This document shows, piece after piece, positions 19,880 to 27,906 of a stretch of 64,000 nt of DNA. Under the pieces are notes generated by a model, which worked only from the letters and a program-made list of their open reading frames with translations, searched no databases and was not told where the DNA came from. The DNA comes from Frigoribacterium sp. Leaf8. GTDB lineage: Bacteria > Actinomycetota > Actinomycetes > Actinomycetales > Microbacteriaceae. The stretch is taken from positions 188,287 to 252,286 of the forward strand of contig NZ_LMKB01000005.1 in NCBI RefSeq assembly GCF_001421165.1, written 5' to 3'. How positions within the stretch are numbered: the first letter of the stretch is position 1; every line of letters starts with the position of its first letter. The position numbers and the translations under genes were made by a program.

Positions 19880-20641
19880 TCATGCGATCACGACCCGGGG
19901 GCCGGCCTGTTCGACGTCGTCGGCCAGCTCGGCGTCCACGCCGGAGTCGGTGATGACGGTGTCGACGTCGGTGAGCGGTGCGACCTTGGCGAAGTCCTCG
20001 CGACCGAACTTGGTGTGGTCGGCGAGGACGACGGTGCGTCGTGACGCGGCGATGAGCGCGCGCTTGACCCGCGCCTCCGCCAGGTCGGGGGTGCTGATCC
20101 CACGCTCCACCGAGACGCCGTTCGTCCCGATGAACGCGACGTCGGCGAAGACGTCGGCGATCTGGGCCCGCGTCCAGTCCCCCACCGCGGAGTACGTGCG
20201 GGTGCGGATGAGGCCGCCGAGCAGGTGGAGCGTGACGTTCGGTCGGCTGATGAGGATGGTGGCGACGGCGAGCGAGTGGGTGACCACGGTCAGCTCCCGG
20301 TCGAGGGGCAGGAGTTCGGCCAGACGGATGGTCGAGGTGCCGGCGTCGACGATGATCGAGCCGCCGTCGGGCAGTTCGTCGAGGGCGGCCCGGGCGATGC
20401 GCTCCTTCTCGGACGCGGCCGTTCCCTCCCGGTCGACCACGGGAGGCTCGATGCCGAGGCGCTCGACGGCGATGGCGCCTCCGTGGACGCGGCGGAGGAC
20501 GCCCCGGCGCTCGAGGGCGGTCAGGTCGCGGCGCACGGTCTCGGGCGCGACCGAGAGCTCTCGTGCGAGACCGGCCACCTCGACTCGGCCCCGGGACAGG
20601 GCCGTGTCGAGGATCTGCTGGTGACGCTCCGGTGCGTACAT
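19880..20641 (-). CDS. DeoR/GlpR-family transcriptional regulator
   Basis: Sugar-phosphate-responsive regulator, probably of the PTS genes that follow it. The 253-residue protein has the N-terminal DeoR winged helix (MYAPERHQQILDTAL, recognition region about 22-45 ending VRRDLTALERRG) and a C-terminal isomerase-like sensor domain with DAGTST near residue 98 that binds phosphorylated sugars in this family. The frame extends upstream, but the ATG at 20641 matches the family N-terminus and sits downstream of a good promoter at 20734-20763. The next gene is EIIC, 113 nt on and in the same direction, which is the basis for the assigned target. Confidence 0.92.
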   Translation of the reverse strand: MYAPERHQQILDTALSRGRVEVAGLARELSVAPETVRRDLTALERRGVLRRVHGGAIAVERLGIEPPVVDREGTAASEKERIARAALDELPDGGSIIVDAGTSTIRLAELLPLDRELTVVTHSLAVATILISRPNVTLHLLGGLIRTRTYSAVGDWTRAQIADVFADVAFIGTNGVSVERGISTPDLAEARVKRALIAASRRTVVLADHTKFGREDFAKVAPLTDVDTVITDSGVDAELADDVEQAGPRVVIA

Positions 20642-20733
20642 GGGAGACCTCGTCGTCGGACTGCACGGCCGCCTCGGGGGCTGACCGGTGGTGCGGAAGT
20701 GCGGAAGGAGTTCAACTGTTGTTGATCTGCGCT

Positions 20734-20763
20734 TATATAAGTCCGTTTGTGTGGCCCGGTCAA
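20734..20763 (-). promoter_or_regulatory. Sigma-70-type promoter for deoR and probably the PTS genes
   Basis: TTGACC (20763-20758) and the overlapping candidates TTATAT/TATATA (20740-20734) are 17-18 nt apart on the minus strand, about 100 nt before the deoR ATG. The -10 lies in the palindrome CTTATATAAG, which could also be an operator half-site for DeoR autoregulation (inference). Confidence 0.72.
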
Positions 20764-20790
20764 GTCTGTACCGCGTGTCGTGTCCGTTTG

Positions 20791-20862
20791 TGCCCGAGTG
20801 GGGCGTCGATTGGCTGCCCGATGGGCAACCGATGCCCGATGAACGGGCAGCACGTGCCCGAG
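20791..20862. repeat. Cluster of four TGCCCGA words with two short palindromes
   Basis: TGCCCGA begins at 20791, 20815, 20833 and 20855. Two of the copies form palindromes: TGCCC-GAT-GGGCA and TGCCCG-ATGAA-CGGGCA. It lies upstream of the deoR promoter on that strand. Could be a protein-binding array or chance structure in GC-rich DNA. Confidence 0.5.
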
Positions 20863-20931
20863 CGGGGCCGCTCGGGCCGGGTCGTAGGACCCCGGGGACA
20901 GGAGGCGCGCGCAGAAGGGCAGGACGGACCG

Positions 20932-21000
20932 TCTCGGCGACGTGCGACGGGCGACGGGCGACGTGCGACGTGCGACGTGCGACGTGCGACGTCGCCGAGA
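20932..21000. repeat. Eight tandem 7-bp repeats inside a 12-bp inverted repeat
   Basis: Positions 20937-20992 are eight consecutive copies of GCGACGK (six GCGACGT and two GCGACGG). The array is bounded by the exact inverted repeat TCTCGGCGACGT (20932-20943) and ACGTCGCCGAGA (20989-21000), whose inner part uses the first and last units. It begins 46 nt downstream of the polA stop, so the outer stem may act as a polA terminator with a long repetitive loop. Confidence 0.85.
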
Positions 21001-21045
21001 TGGACCTCAGGGTCCGTGGCCGTTCGGCGCCGCGGCGCCCGGGGC

Positions 21046-23721
21046 TCAGTGGGCCGCTGCGTCCCAACTCTCGCCGAGGCCGACGCTGACGTCGAGCGGC
21101 ACGCGCAGGTCGGCCGCCCCGCTCATGCGCCGACGCACGATCTCGCGCACGTCGTCGACCTCGCCCGGTGCGACCTCGACGATGAGTTCGTCGTGCACCT
21201 GCAGCAGCACGCGCGACCCCATCTCTCGCTCGTCCAGTTCGGATCGGACACCGAGCATCGCGATCTTCATGATGTCGGCGGCCGAGCCCTGGATCGGGGC
21301 GTTCAGGGCGGCCCGCTCGGCGTTCTCGCGCAGGACGCGGTTCGGGGACTTGAGGTCGGCGAAGGGGCGGCGCCGACCGTAGATGGTCTCGGTGTAGCCG
21401 TCTTCGCGCGCCTGCTCGACGACGTTGCGGAGGTACTCCCGTACGGCACCGAACCGGGCGAAGTAGTCGGTCATGAGCTGGCGTGCCTCGGCGGTCTCGA
21501 TGCGCAGCTGCTTCGACAGGCCGAAGGCGCTGAGCCCGTAGGCGAGGCCGTAGGACATGGCCTTGACCTTCGTGCGCATGGCCGGGCTGACGTCGGCGGG
21601 TTCGACCCCGAAGATGCGGGCACCGACGAACCGGTGCAGGTCTTCGCCCTCGTTGAACGCCTGGATCAGCCCCTCGTCGCCCGAGAGGTGCGCCATGATG
21701 CGCATCTCGATCTGCGAGTAGTCGGCCGTGAGGAGCGTCTCGTAATCGGGACCGTGCACGAACGCGGCGCGGATCTCGCGACCGACGGCGGCCTTGACCG
21801 GGATGTTCTGGAGGTTCGGGTCGACGGACGAGATGCGCCCGGTCGTCGTGCCCGTCTGGTCGTACGTCGTGTGGATGCGCGCGTCGTCGGCGATCGACTT
21901 CTCGAGGGTCTCGATGATCTGGCGCAGCTTCGTCGCGTCGCGGTGCTTCAGGAGCAGGTCGAGGAAGGGGTGCGGGTGCTTCTCCTGCAGATCGGCCAGG
22001 GAGGCGGCGTCGGTCGAGAAGCCCGTCTTGGTCGCTCGGGTCTTGGGCATCTGGAGTTGCTCGAACAGCACCTCTTGCAGCTGCTTGGGTGAGCCGAGGT
22101 TGACCTCGCGTCCGATCTCGGCGAACGCCGCCGCGGCCAGTTCGCCGGCCTGTTCACCCAGACGGAGCGAGAGCGCCTTGAGCGTGTCGCGGTCGGCGGC
22201 GACACCGGTGAGTTCCATGTCTCCGAGCACCGGCACCAGGGGCAGCTCGATCTCGGTGAGCACCCGACGGGAGCCCTCGTCGAGGGCGGCAACCAACGAC
22301 TCGGACAATCGGAGGACGTACCAGGCCTCGGAGGCCACGTTGACGTCGTCGTCCGCCGACACGAGCTGGTTGGGATCTCCGACGGGCAGCGTTTCTCCCA
22401 GTTGCTCGTAGACGAGGTCGGACAGGGCGAACGAGGTGCGGCCCGGGCGCAGCAGCCAGGCGGCGATCCGCGGGTCGCCGGCGATGCCCGTCAGCGTGAG
22501 GCCGGCCCGCGACAGCGCCTTGTAGGCGCGCTTCGCGTCGTGGACCACCTTGGGCGTGGCGTCGTCCAGCCAGGCCTCGAGGGCCACGTAGTCGCCGCGA
22601 CCCGCGGCCCAGGGCACGTACGCCGACTCGTCGAGGGACGAGATGCCGAGCCCGACGATGCCGTCCGCGCCGTACTCGACCGTGAGGCCGACGGGCTTCT
22701 CGGGGTCGGACGCATGCTTCTTCAGCCAGAAGGCCAGTTCTTCGTCGATGAGGGTCCGGACGACGGGGAGGCCTTCGGGGGCCGCCGTCACCGCTGTCTC
22801 ACCCGCGTTCGCCGCGGAGGGCTCGGTCGATCCCGACAGGGCCAGGACGCGCTCGAGCAGGGTGCGGAACTGCAGTTTGTCGAAGAGCTCTCGGACGGCC
22901 GCCTCGTCGATCGCCCGGCGCTCGAGGTCACCCGGCCCCACCGGGAGCTCGACGTCGGTCACCAGCCGGTTGAGCCGGCGGTTGCGGATGGCGTTCTCTT
23001 TCTGCTCGCGGAGCTTCTGCCCGACGACGCCCTTGATCTCGTCCGCACGAGCGATGATCTCGTCGAGACCCCCGTAGAGGTTGATCCACTTGACGGCCGT
23101 CTTCTCCCCCACCTTGTCGATGCCGATGAGGTTGTCGCTCGTCTCGCCGACGAGAGCGGCGACCTCGGGGTACTGGTGGGGTTCGATGCCGTATCGCTCG
23201 AAGACCTTGTCGCGGTCGTACCGGGTGAGTTCGCTCACGCCGCGGGCCGAGGGATAGAGGAGGGTGACGTCGTCGTTGACCATCTGGATGGCGTCGCGAT
23301 CGCCGGAGACCACCAGGACCCGGTACCCGTCGTCGCGACCGCGGCTCGCCAGGGTCGCGAGGATGTCGTCGGCCTCGAAGTCCTCTTTGGTGATCGTGGT
23401 GATGCCCATGGCGTGCAACGCCTCTTGGAGAAGCGGTATCTGGCCCACGAACTCGGGCGGGGTCTCGGACCGCGTGCCCTTGTACTCGGGGTACTCGCGG
23501 GTGCGGAAGGAGAAGCGAGAGATGTCGAAGGCGACGGCCAGGTGCGTCGGTTTCTCGGCCTTGAGCAGGCTGAGCAGCATCGAGATAAAGCCGTGGATGG
23601 CGTTGGTGTGCTGACCTTCGCGGTTCACGAAACTGTCGACCGGGAGGGCGTAGAAGGCCCGGAACGCCAGGGAATGGCCGTCGATGACCAGGAGGGTAGG
23701 CTTCGTGTCGTCCGTCACCAC
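21046..23721 (-). CDS. polA: DNA polymerase I
   Basis: Fills gaps and removes RNA primers in replication and repair. The 891-residue protein has the N-terminal 5'-3' exonuclease domain (LLVIDGHSLAFRAFYA, FEADDILATLA), a middle domain corresponding to the 3'-5' proofreading fold, and the polymerase domain with motif A DYSQIEMRI (Asp667), motif B RTKVKAMSYGLAYG and motif C VHDE at 842-845 (Asp844). The middle domain lacks the DxE metal ligands (VGLTVEYG where FDTET is expected), as in other actinobacterial PolA proteins, so proofreading is presumably absent. Start is GTG at 23721 (a second GTG follows directly). Divergent from the thioesterase gene with a 63-bp gap. Confidence 0.98.
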   Translation of the reverse strand: MVTDDTKPTLLVIDGHSLAFRAFYALPVDSFVNREGQHTNAIHGFISMLLSLLKAEKPTHLAVAFDISRFSFRTREYPEYKGTRSETPPEFVGQIPLLQEALHAMGITTITKEDFEADDILATLASRGRDDGYRVLVVSGDRDAIQMVNDDVTLLYPSARGVSELTRYDRDKVFERYGIEPHQYPEVAALVGETSDNLIGIDKVGEKTAVKWINLYGGLDEIIARADEIKGVVGQKLREQKENAIRNRRLNRLVTDVELPVGPGDLERRAIDEAAVRELFDKLQFRTLLERVLALSGSTEPSAANAGETAVTAAPEGLPVVRTLIDEELAFWLKKHASDPEKPVGLTVEYGADGIVGLGISSLDESAYVPWAAGRGDYVALEAWLDDATPKVVHDAKRAYKALSRAGLTLTGIAGDPRIAAWLLRPGRTSFALSDLVYEQLGETLPVGDPNQLVSADDDVNVASEAWYVLRLSESLVAALDEGSRRVLTEIELPLVPVLGDMELTGVAADRDTLKALSLRLGEQAGELAAAAFAEIGREVNLGSPKQLQEVLFEQLQMPKTRATKTGFSTDAASLADLQEKHPHPFLDLLLKHRDATKLRQIIETLEKSIADDARIHTTYDQTGTTTGRISSVDPNLQNIPVKAAVGREIRAAFVHGPDYETLLTADYSQIEMRIMAHLSGDEGLIQAFNEGEDLHRFVGARIFGVEPADVSPAMRTKVKAMSYGLAYGLSAFGLSKQLRIETAEARQLMTDYFARFGAVREYLRNVVEQAREDGYTETIYGRRRPFADLKSPNRVLRENAERAALNAPIQGSAADIMKIAMLGVRSELDEREMGSRVLLQVHDELIVEVAPGEVDDVREIVRRRMSGAADLRVPLDVSVGLGESWDAAAH

Positions 23722-23784
23722 GTCAGCCTAGCGGGCACCCCCGACACCGTCGCCGGGCGCCCCGGTCCGATCCACCGGAGAACC

Positions 23785-24258
23785 ATGAGCACTCCGTCCG
23801 CCGTCCCGAACGACGCCGAGAGGACCGTCGCGTCGGACGCGTCCCTGAGCGATGCCGCCGTCGAGTTGTTCCGACGACGGGGTGTCGGTGCCCTGGCCGA
23901 GAAGATGGGCATCGTGATCGACGAGATGAGCGCCGAGCGTGCCGTGGGTCGGATGCCCGTCGACGGCAACACCCAACCCGTCGGCATCCTTCACGGCGGC
24001 GCGCACGTCGTCCTGGCCGAGACCCTCGGGTCCGTGGCGGCGAACGTGCACGCGGGAGCGGGACGCGTCGCGATGGGCATCGAACTGAACGCGAGCCACA
24101 GCCGCTCGGCGGCGACCGGGTGGGTGACGGGCACCTGCACGGCCATCCATCTCGGTTCCACGCTCACGACGCACCAGGTCGTCATGACCGACGATCGCGG
24201 TCGGCTGTTGTCGACGGTCCGCATCACGAACTTCCTCACGGACGCCCGCGACCGGTGA
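23785..24258 (+). CDS. PaaI-family hotdog thioesterase
   Basis: Acyl-CoA thioesterase of the PaaI/hotdog type. The 157-residue protein has the family pattern [14 protein letters not shown], with HGG at 70-72 and the catalytic acidic residue at Glu79, followed by the beta-rich half ([17 protein letters not shown]). Substrate is not readable; relatives act on hydroxyphenylacetyl-CoA or on menaquinone-pathway DHNA-CoA. ATG at 23785 gives family length. One of only two protein genes on the plus strand; divergent from polA and convergent with pdtaR through a perfect terminator. Confidence 0.87.
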   Translation: MSTPSAVPNDAERTVASDASLSDAAVELFRRRGVGALAEKMGIVIDEMSAERAVGRMPVDGNTQPVGILHGGAHVVLAETLGSVAANVHAGAGRVAMGIELNASHSRSAATGWVTGTCTAIHLGSTLTTHQVVMTDDRGRLLSTVRITNFLTDARDR

Positions 24259-24260
24259 GC

Positions 24261-24309
24261 CGACGAGAGAAGGCCCGCCCCGATCGTCGGGGCGGGCCTT
24301 CTCTCGTCG
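24261..24309. terminator. Bidirectional terminator, perfect 23-bp stem
   Basis: CGACGAGAGAAGGCCCGCCCCGA (given in two parts: CGACGAGAGAAGG then CCCGCCCCGA) and its exact complement surround a 3-nt loop between the convergent thioesterase and pdtaR genes. AGAGAAGG/CCTTCTCT arms put pyrimidine-rich tails on both transcripts, so it should serve both directions. Confidence 0.9.
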
Positions 24310-24316
24310 CGGACGA

Positions 24317-24922
24317 CTACTTCTTGGCGCTCAACTGTTCGATGATCGCCTGGGCCACGTCGTGCATCGTCAGGCGGCGGTCCATGGACGCCTTCTGGAT
24401 CCATCGGAAGGCCTCGGGTTCGGTGAGCCCCATCTTCTCGTTGAGGAGCCCCTTCGCCCGGTCGACGAGCTTGCGGGTCTCGAAGCGCTCGACCAGGTCG
24501 GCGACCTCGGCCTCGAGGGTGATGATCTGTGCGTACCGCGAGAGGGCGATCTCGATCGCGGGCAGCAGGTCGTTGGGGGTGAAGGGTTTCACGACGTAGG
24601 CGAGGGCGCCTGCCTCGCTCGCCCGCTCGACGAGCTCTTTCTGGCTGAACGCGGTCAGGAGGACGACCGGCGCGATGTGCGCCTTCGAGAGCCGCTCGGC
24701 GGCGGAGATGCCGTCCAGTTGGGGCATCTTGACGTCCATGATGACGAGGTCGGGGCGCAACTCGGTGGCGAGGGCGACGGCGGTCTCGCCGTCCCCGGCC
24801 TCTCCCACCACCTCGAAACCGTTGTCGCGGAGGATCTCGACGATGTCGAGGCGGATGAGGGACTCATCTTCGGCCACGACGACGCGACGGGGTGCTGCTG
24901 GGGTTGCTTCCTGGTCACTCAC
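24317..24922 (-). CDS. pdtaR: ANTAR-domain response regulator (PdtaR-like antiterminator)
   Basis: Response regulator whose output domain binds RNA and prevents termination; PdtaR of Mycobacterium pairs with the histidine kinase PdtaS. The 201-residue protein has a receiver domain with acidic pocket EDE at 18-20, phospho-acceptor Asp63 in IMDVKMP, Thr90 and Lys112, and a C-terminal ANTAR domain at about 135-197 ([20 protein letters not shown]). I use GTG at 24922 because upstream sequence runs into the tRNA; the family begins just before the receiver. No kinase gene is adjacent. Confidence 0.93.
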   Translation of the reverse strand: MSDQEATPAAPRRVVVAEDESLIRLDIVEILRDNGFEVVGEAGDGETAVALATELRPDLVIMDVKMPQLDGISAAERLSKAHIAPVVLLTAFSQKELVERASEAGALAYVVKPFTPNDLLPAIEIALSRYAQIITLEAEVADLVERFETRKLVDRAKGLLNEKMGLTEPEAFRWIQKASMDRRLTMHDVAQAIIEQLSAKK

Positions 24923-24961
24923 GACGTGAAGCCTACGGTATTGTCGACCTGGTTGTTGTGC

Positions 24962-25044
24962 GCCGGATTGGCGGAATGGCAGACGCGGAGCACTCAAAAT
25001 GCTCTGTCCGTGAGGGCGTGTGGGTTCGAGTCCCACATCCGGCA
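24962..25044 (+). tRNA. tRNA-Leu (anticodon CAA)
   Basis: Full cloverleaf: acceptor arms GCCGGAT and ATCCGGC pair exactly, the D arm is GCGGAATGGCAGACGC-like, the anticodon stem GAGCA/TGCTC closes a 7-nt loop CTCAAAA with anticodon CAA, a long variable arm marks a class II tRNA, and the T arm carries GGTTCGAGTCC. The CCA end is encoded (25045-25047). Reads UUG leucine codons. Lies between the pdtaR start and cspA. Confidence 0.95.
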
Positions 25045-25047
25045 CCA

Positions 25048-25339
25048 GCCCCGGCGCGAAGCCGACCGACGAGATGTGGCTCTCCTTGCCTCGTCCGGTC
25101 ATCGGGCCGACACACCGACACGAGTTCTGCTCAGAGGGTGTGTTCGTGGGCATCCGTGCACTACGCTGATGGAACTGGTTGTTGTGTTACGCATTTGTAT
25201 CTCGCGACGTGCCGAAGGCCTCCTCTCACCGAGAGGGGTTCCGACGGTGGCGTCGTTCTCAGAGGGAGCGGACAAAAAGGCACCGCGACGAGCGATCTCG
25301 AAATCGAGATCGACAACTCTGATTGAAGGAACAAGAAAA
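25048..25339 (+). promoter_or_regulatory. cspA upstream region and leader with 8-bp hairpin
   Basis: This 292-bp gap separates the tRNA from cspA. Cold-shock genes often have long structured leaders. Here the clearest element is the perfect inverted repeat CGATCTCG-AAAT-CGAGATCG at 25293-25312, ending 27 nt before the ATG and 12 nt before the GAAGGA ribosome-binding site. Candidate -10 words (TACGCT near 25158) lack a good -35. No recognised cold-box was found. Confidence 0.5.
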
Positions 25340-25543
25340 ATGGCAACAGGCACCGTTAAGTGGTTCAACTCCGAAAAGGGCTTCGGCTTCATCACCCCCG
25401 ACGACGGAACCACTGACGTCTTCGCGCACTTCTCCGCGATCGCCGGCGACGGCTACCGCAACCTGGAAGAGAACCAGAAGGTCGAGTTCGACACGGCTCA
25501 GGGCAACAAGGGCCTCCAGGCCGAGAACATCCGCGTCATCTGA
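25340..25543 (+). CDS. cspA: Cold-shock protein, CspA family
   Basis: Small single-domain nucleic-acid chaperone that melts RNA structure. The 67-residue protein is a standard cold-shock OB-fold with RNP1 KGFGFI at 13-18 and RNP2 VFAHF at 27-31, starting [17 protein letters not shown] at 25340 with GAAGGA nine nt upstream. Transcribed alone: tRNA upstream and a strong terminator at 25598. Codon choice is markedly biased to C-ending codons, in line with high expression. Whether it responds to cold or is constitutive cannot be told. Confidence 0.97.
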   Translation: MATGTVKWFNSEKGFGFITPDDGTTDVFAHFSAIAGDGYRNLEENQKVEFDTAQGNKGLQAENIRVI

Positions 25544-25597
25544 CTCGGTGGCGTCCTCGTGACGCCGTCAGTCGGCGGGCTCGCCCGCCACTGAACC

Positions 25598-25633
25598 GAA
25601 AGCCCCGATCCGCTCCGGCGGGTCGGGGCTTTC
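25598..25633. terminator. Terminator between cspA and the convergent hypothetical gene
   Basis: GAAAGCCCCGA and its exact complement TCGGGGCTTTC flank a 14-nt loop. The A-run and T-run on the two flanks make it a plausible bidirectional terminator, 55 nt after the cspA stop and 35 nt after the stop of the minus-strand gene. Confidence 0.85.
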
Positions 25634-25667
25634 TCCGTTCCCGTCTCGGGTGGGAGGGTCGGCCATC

Positions 25668-26294
25668 TCACGGCAGGGGAAAGCCGAGGAGGCGCGCCAC
25701 CGGCTCGTAGTCCCGGCTCGCAGTCCGGTAAGCGCTCTCCCATTCGGCGATCCGTGCTCCGGCCTCCCTCGGGTCGGTGAACCGGTCGTCCTCGCCGCCA
25801 CCGGCGACGAGTGCTTCCCGCGCCTCGCGGTATCGGCTGGTCAAGGTCGCCCAGAGGACCAGTTCGTCCCCGGTGGAGTCCTCGGGCGCCGCCCGGGCGA
25901 CGTCCCACGGCACCTCGACGGCAGGCAGAGGTCCTTCCGGTGGACTCGGCGCCGCGGTCCCACGAGCCTGGTCACCCGCACCCTCCTGGAAGATCGTCCG
26001 GGTGCCGATCGCCAGCACGGCCCCGACCGCAGCGCCGAGGACGAAGATCAGCGAGAGGGCCCAGAGGCCGTCGACCCGCCACACCGTCGCCGCCACTCCC
26101 CCGAGGAACGAGCCGCCCACGAGGGCACCGAGAGTTGCCCACCGGCCCACCCCCGCGCCTCCTCGGCTGGTCTCTCGGATCTCGGGGCCGAGGCTGCGAC
26201 GAGTCTCGACCACACCGTGACCGCTCCAGGACGGCACCACGTACAAGCGGGCCTCGAACTCGAAGCACGAGGGATGACGGGCGTCCACGGACAT
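25668..26294 (-). CDS. Hypothetical two-TM membrane protein
   Basis: I do not recognise this family. The 208-residue product (ATG at 26294) has an N-terminal soluble stretch of about 48 residues, two hydrophobic helices at roughly 50-72 and 77-99 separated by a very short turn, then a Pro/Ala/Glu-rich cytoplasmic or extracytoplasmic tail of about 105 residues ending in a Trp/Tyr-containing segment (IAEWESAYRTASRDYEPVARL). The frame is open further upstream, but that part crosses the pyk terminator. It sits alone between two terminators, convergent with cspA. Coding is supported by its GC-rich third positions and membrane-segment pattern, not by homology. Confidence 0.65.
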   Translation of the reverse strand: MSVDARHPSCFEFEARLYVVPSWSGHGVVETRRSLGPEIRETSRGGAGVGRWATLGALVGGSFLGGVAATVWRVDGLWALSLIFVLGAAVGAVLAIGTRTIFQEGAGDQARGTAAPSPPEGPLPAVEVPWDVARAAPEDSTGDELVLWATLTSRYREAREALVAGGGEDDRFTDPREAGARIAEWESAYRTASRDYEPVARLLGFPLP

Positions 26295-26322
26295 GCCGTG
26301 AGCGTACGCCCCGCCGACACGA

Positions 26323-26360
26323 CGAAGCCGGGACGATCCGAGGGGATCGCCCCGGCTTCG
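26323..26360 (-). terminator. Terminator after pyruvate kinase
   Basis: CGAAGCCGGG and CCCGGCTTCG form a perfect 10-bp outer stem, extended by GATCC/GGATC pairing inside, 19 nt after the pyk stop. There is no U-tract. Confidence 0.75.
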
Positions 26361-26379
26361 CCAGGGGTGTCGCGGTGCG

Positions 26380-27828
26380 TCAGGGCTGCGACGCGTAGGC
26401 CGGAGCGGCCTCCCCGTGGGCGTCACCCACGCGGTGCACCCGGAGATCGTTCGTCGAGCCCGCGATCCCGGGAGGGGACCCGGCGATCACGATGACCTTG
26501 TCGCCCGATTCGGCGAGGTCGTTGCCGAGCAGGATGTCGTCCACCTGCGCGAACATGGCGTCGGTGTGCGTGACGGTCTCGACCAGGTAGGACTGGACGC
26601 CCCAGCTGATCGCCATGCGGCGTCGGATCGCCTCGTTGGGTGTGAAGGCCAGGATGGGGATCGAGTGACGCAGGCGCGACATGCGACGCACCGAGTCACC
26701 CGATTCGGTGAAGACGCAGAGGAACTTCGCCTGGACGAAGTCGGCGACGTCGGCCGCTGCCAGGGTGATGGCGCCGCCCTGCGTGCGCGGACGCGTGCCG
26801 AGCGGAGGGATGCGCTCGAGCCCGTGCTCTTCGGTGGAGGCCACGATGCGCGCCATGGTCTGCACCGTGATGACCGGGTACTCGCCGACGCTCGTCTCGC
26901 CCGAGAGCATGACCGCGTCGGTGCCGTCGAGGACGGCGTTGGCGACGTCCGAGGTCTCGGCGCGGGTCGGGATCGGGCTCGAGATCATGGACTCGAGCAT
27001 CTGGGTGGCGACGATGACCGGCTTCGCCATGCGACGCGAGAGCTCGACCGCGTGCTTCTGCACGATGGGCACGGCCTCGAGGGGCAACTCGACGCCCAGG
27101 TCGCCACGGGCGACCATGATGCCGTCGAACGCGTCGATGATGGCCTCGAGGTTGTCGACGGCCTGGGGCTTCTCGATCTTCGCGTAGACGGGGACCTTGC
27201 GGCCCTCTTCGGCCATGATCTCGTGCACGCGCACGACGTCGTCCGCGTCGCGCACGAACGACAGGGCGATCAGGTCGGCGCCGAGTCGGAGACCCCAGCG
27301 GAGGTCGGCCTCGTCCTTGTCGGAGAGGGCGGGCACGTTGACCGCCACGCCGGGGAGGTTGATGCCCTTGTTGTTCGACACCGTGCCGGCGACGACGACC
27401 TCGGTCGTGACGACGGTGCCGTCGGTCTCGAGGACGCGGAGCTTGACACGGCCGTCGTCGATCAGGAGCGGGTCTCCCGCCGTGACGTCGTCGGGGAGGC
27501 CCTTGAACGTCGTGCCGCAGATCTCCTTGGAACCCAGGATGTCGTCCGTGGTGATCTTGAACACGTCGCCGACCTCGAGGTCGTGCGGACCGTCGGCGAA
27601 CTTGCCGAGGCGGATCTTGGGGCCCTGCAGGTCGACGAGGACCGCGACGGCGCGGCCCGAGTCGGCCGACGCCTGGCGGACGTTCGCGTAGACGCCTTCG
27701 TGGACGTCGTAGCTGCCGTGGCTGAGGTTCATGCGGGCGACGTCGACGCCGGCGTCGATGATCGCCCGGATGTCGTCGTAGCTCGACGTCGCCGGCCCGA
27801 GGGTGGCGACGATCTTTGCGCGTCTCAT
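26380..27828 (-). CDS. pyk: Pyruvate kinase
   Basis: Converts phosphoenolpyruvate and ADP to pyruvate and ATP. The 482-residue protein has ATLGPATSS at 8-16, ARMNLSHGS at 31-39, the catalytic-lysine motif AKIEKP (Lys217), the metal-binding ARGDLGVE at 240-247 and MLSGETSVGEYP. The C-terminal domain (about 350-470) is the regulatory type. ATG at 27828. It is separated from gltD by a short gap with a hairpin and is followed by a terminator, so it looks monocistronic. Confidence 0.98.
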   Translation of the reverse strand: MRRAKIVATLGPATSSYDDIRAIIDAGVDVARMNLSHGSYDVHEGVYANVRQASADSGRAVAVLVDLQGPKIRLGKFADGPHDLEVGDVFKITTDDILGSKEICGTTFKGLPDDVTAGDPLLIDDGRVKLRVLETDGTVVTTEVVVAGTVSNNKGINLPGVAVNVPALSDKDEADLRWGLRLGADLIALSFVRDADDVVRVHEIMAEEGRKVPVYAKIEKPQAVDNLEAIIDAFDGIMVARGDLGVELPLEAVPIVQKHAVELSRRMAKPVIVATQMLESMISSPIPTRAETSDVANAVLDGTDAVMLSGETSVGEYPVITVQTMARIVASTEEHGLERIPPLGTRPRTQGGAITLAAADVADFVQAKFLCVFTESGDSVRRMSRLRHSIPILAFTPNEAIRRRMAISWGVQSYLVETVTHTDAMFAQVDDILLGNDLAESGDKVIVIAGSPPGIAGSTNDLRVHRVGDAHGEAAPAYASQP

Positions 27829-27854
27829 GTGTTCCGTTCGTGTGGGGGGAAAGG

Positions 27855-27885
27855 GGGTGGGACGACTACAGCCCGACTCCCACCC
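27855..27885 (-). terminator. Possible terminator between gltD and pyk
   Basis: GGGTGGGA and TCCCACCC form an 8-bp stem with a 15-nt loop, 21 nt after the gltD stop. Moderate strength only. Confidence 0.5.
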
Positions 27886-27906
27886 TATTCCCGTCGGATG
27901 GCCGGA

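Larger units (their letters stand above)
20642..21045. other. 404-bp non-coding interval between deoR and polA
   Basis: This is the longest gene-free stretch in the window. It holds the deoR promoter at 20734-20763, a cluster of four TGCCCGA words with short palindromes at 20791-20862, and an eight-copy 7-bp repeat inside a 12-bp inverted repeat at 20932-21000, just after the polA stop. I see no convincing small gene. Confidence 0.8.

Noticed and set aside
20932-21000. CRISPR-like array
   Set aside because: Repeats are 7 bp with no spacers and no cas genes nearby; it is a simple tandem repeat.
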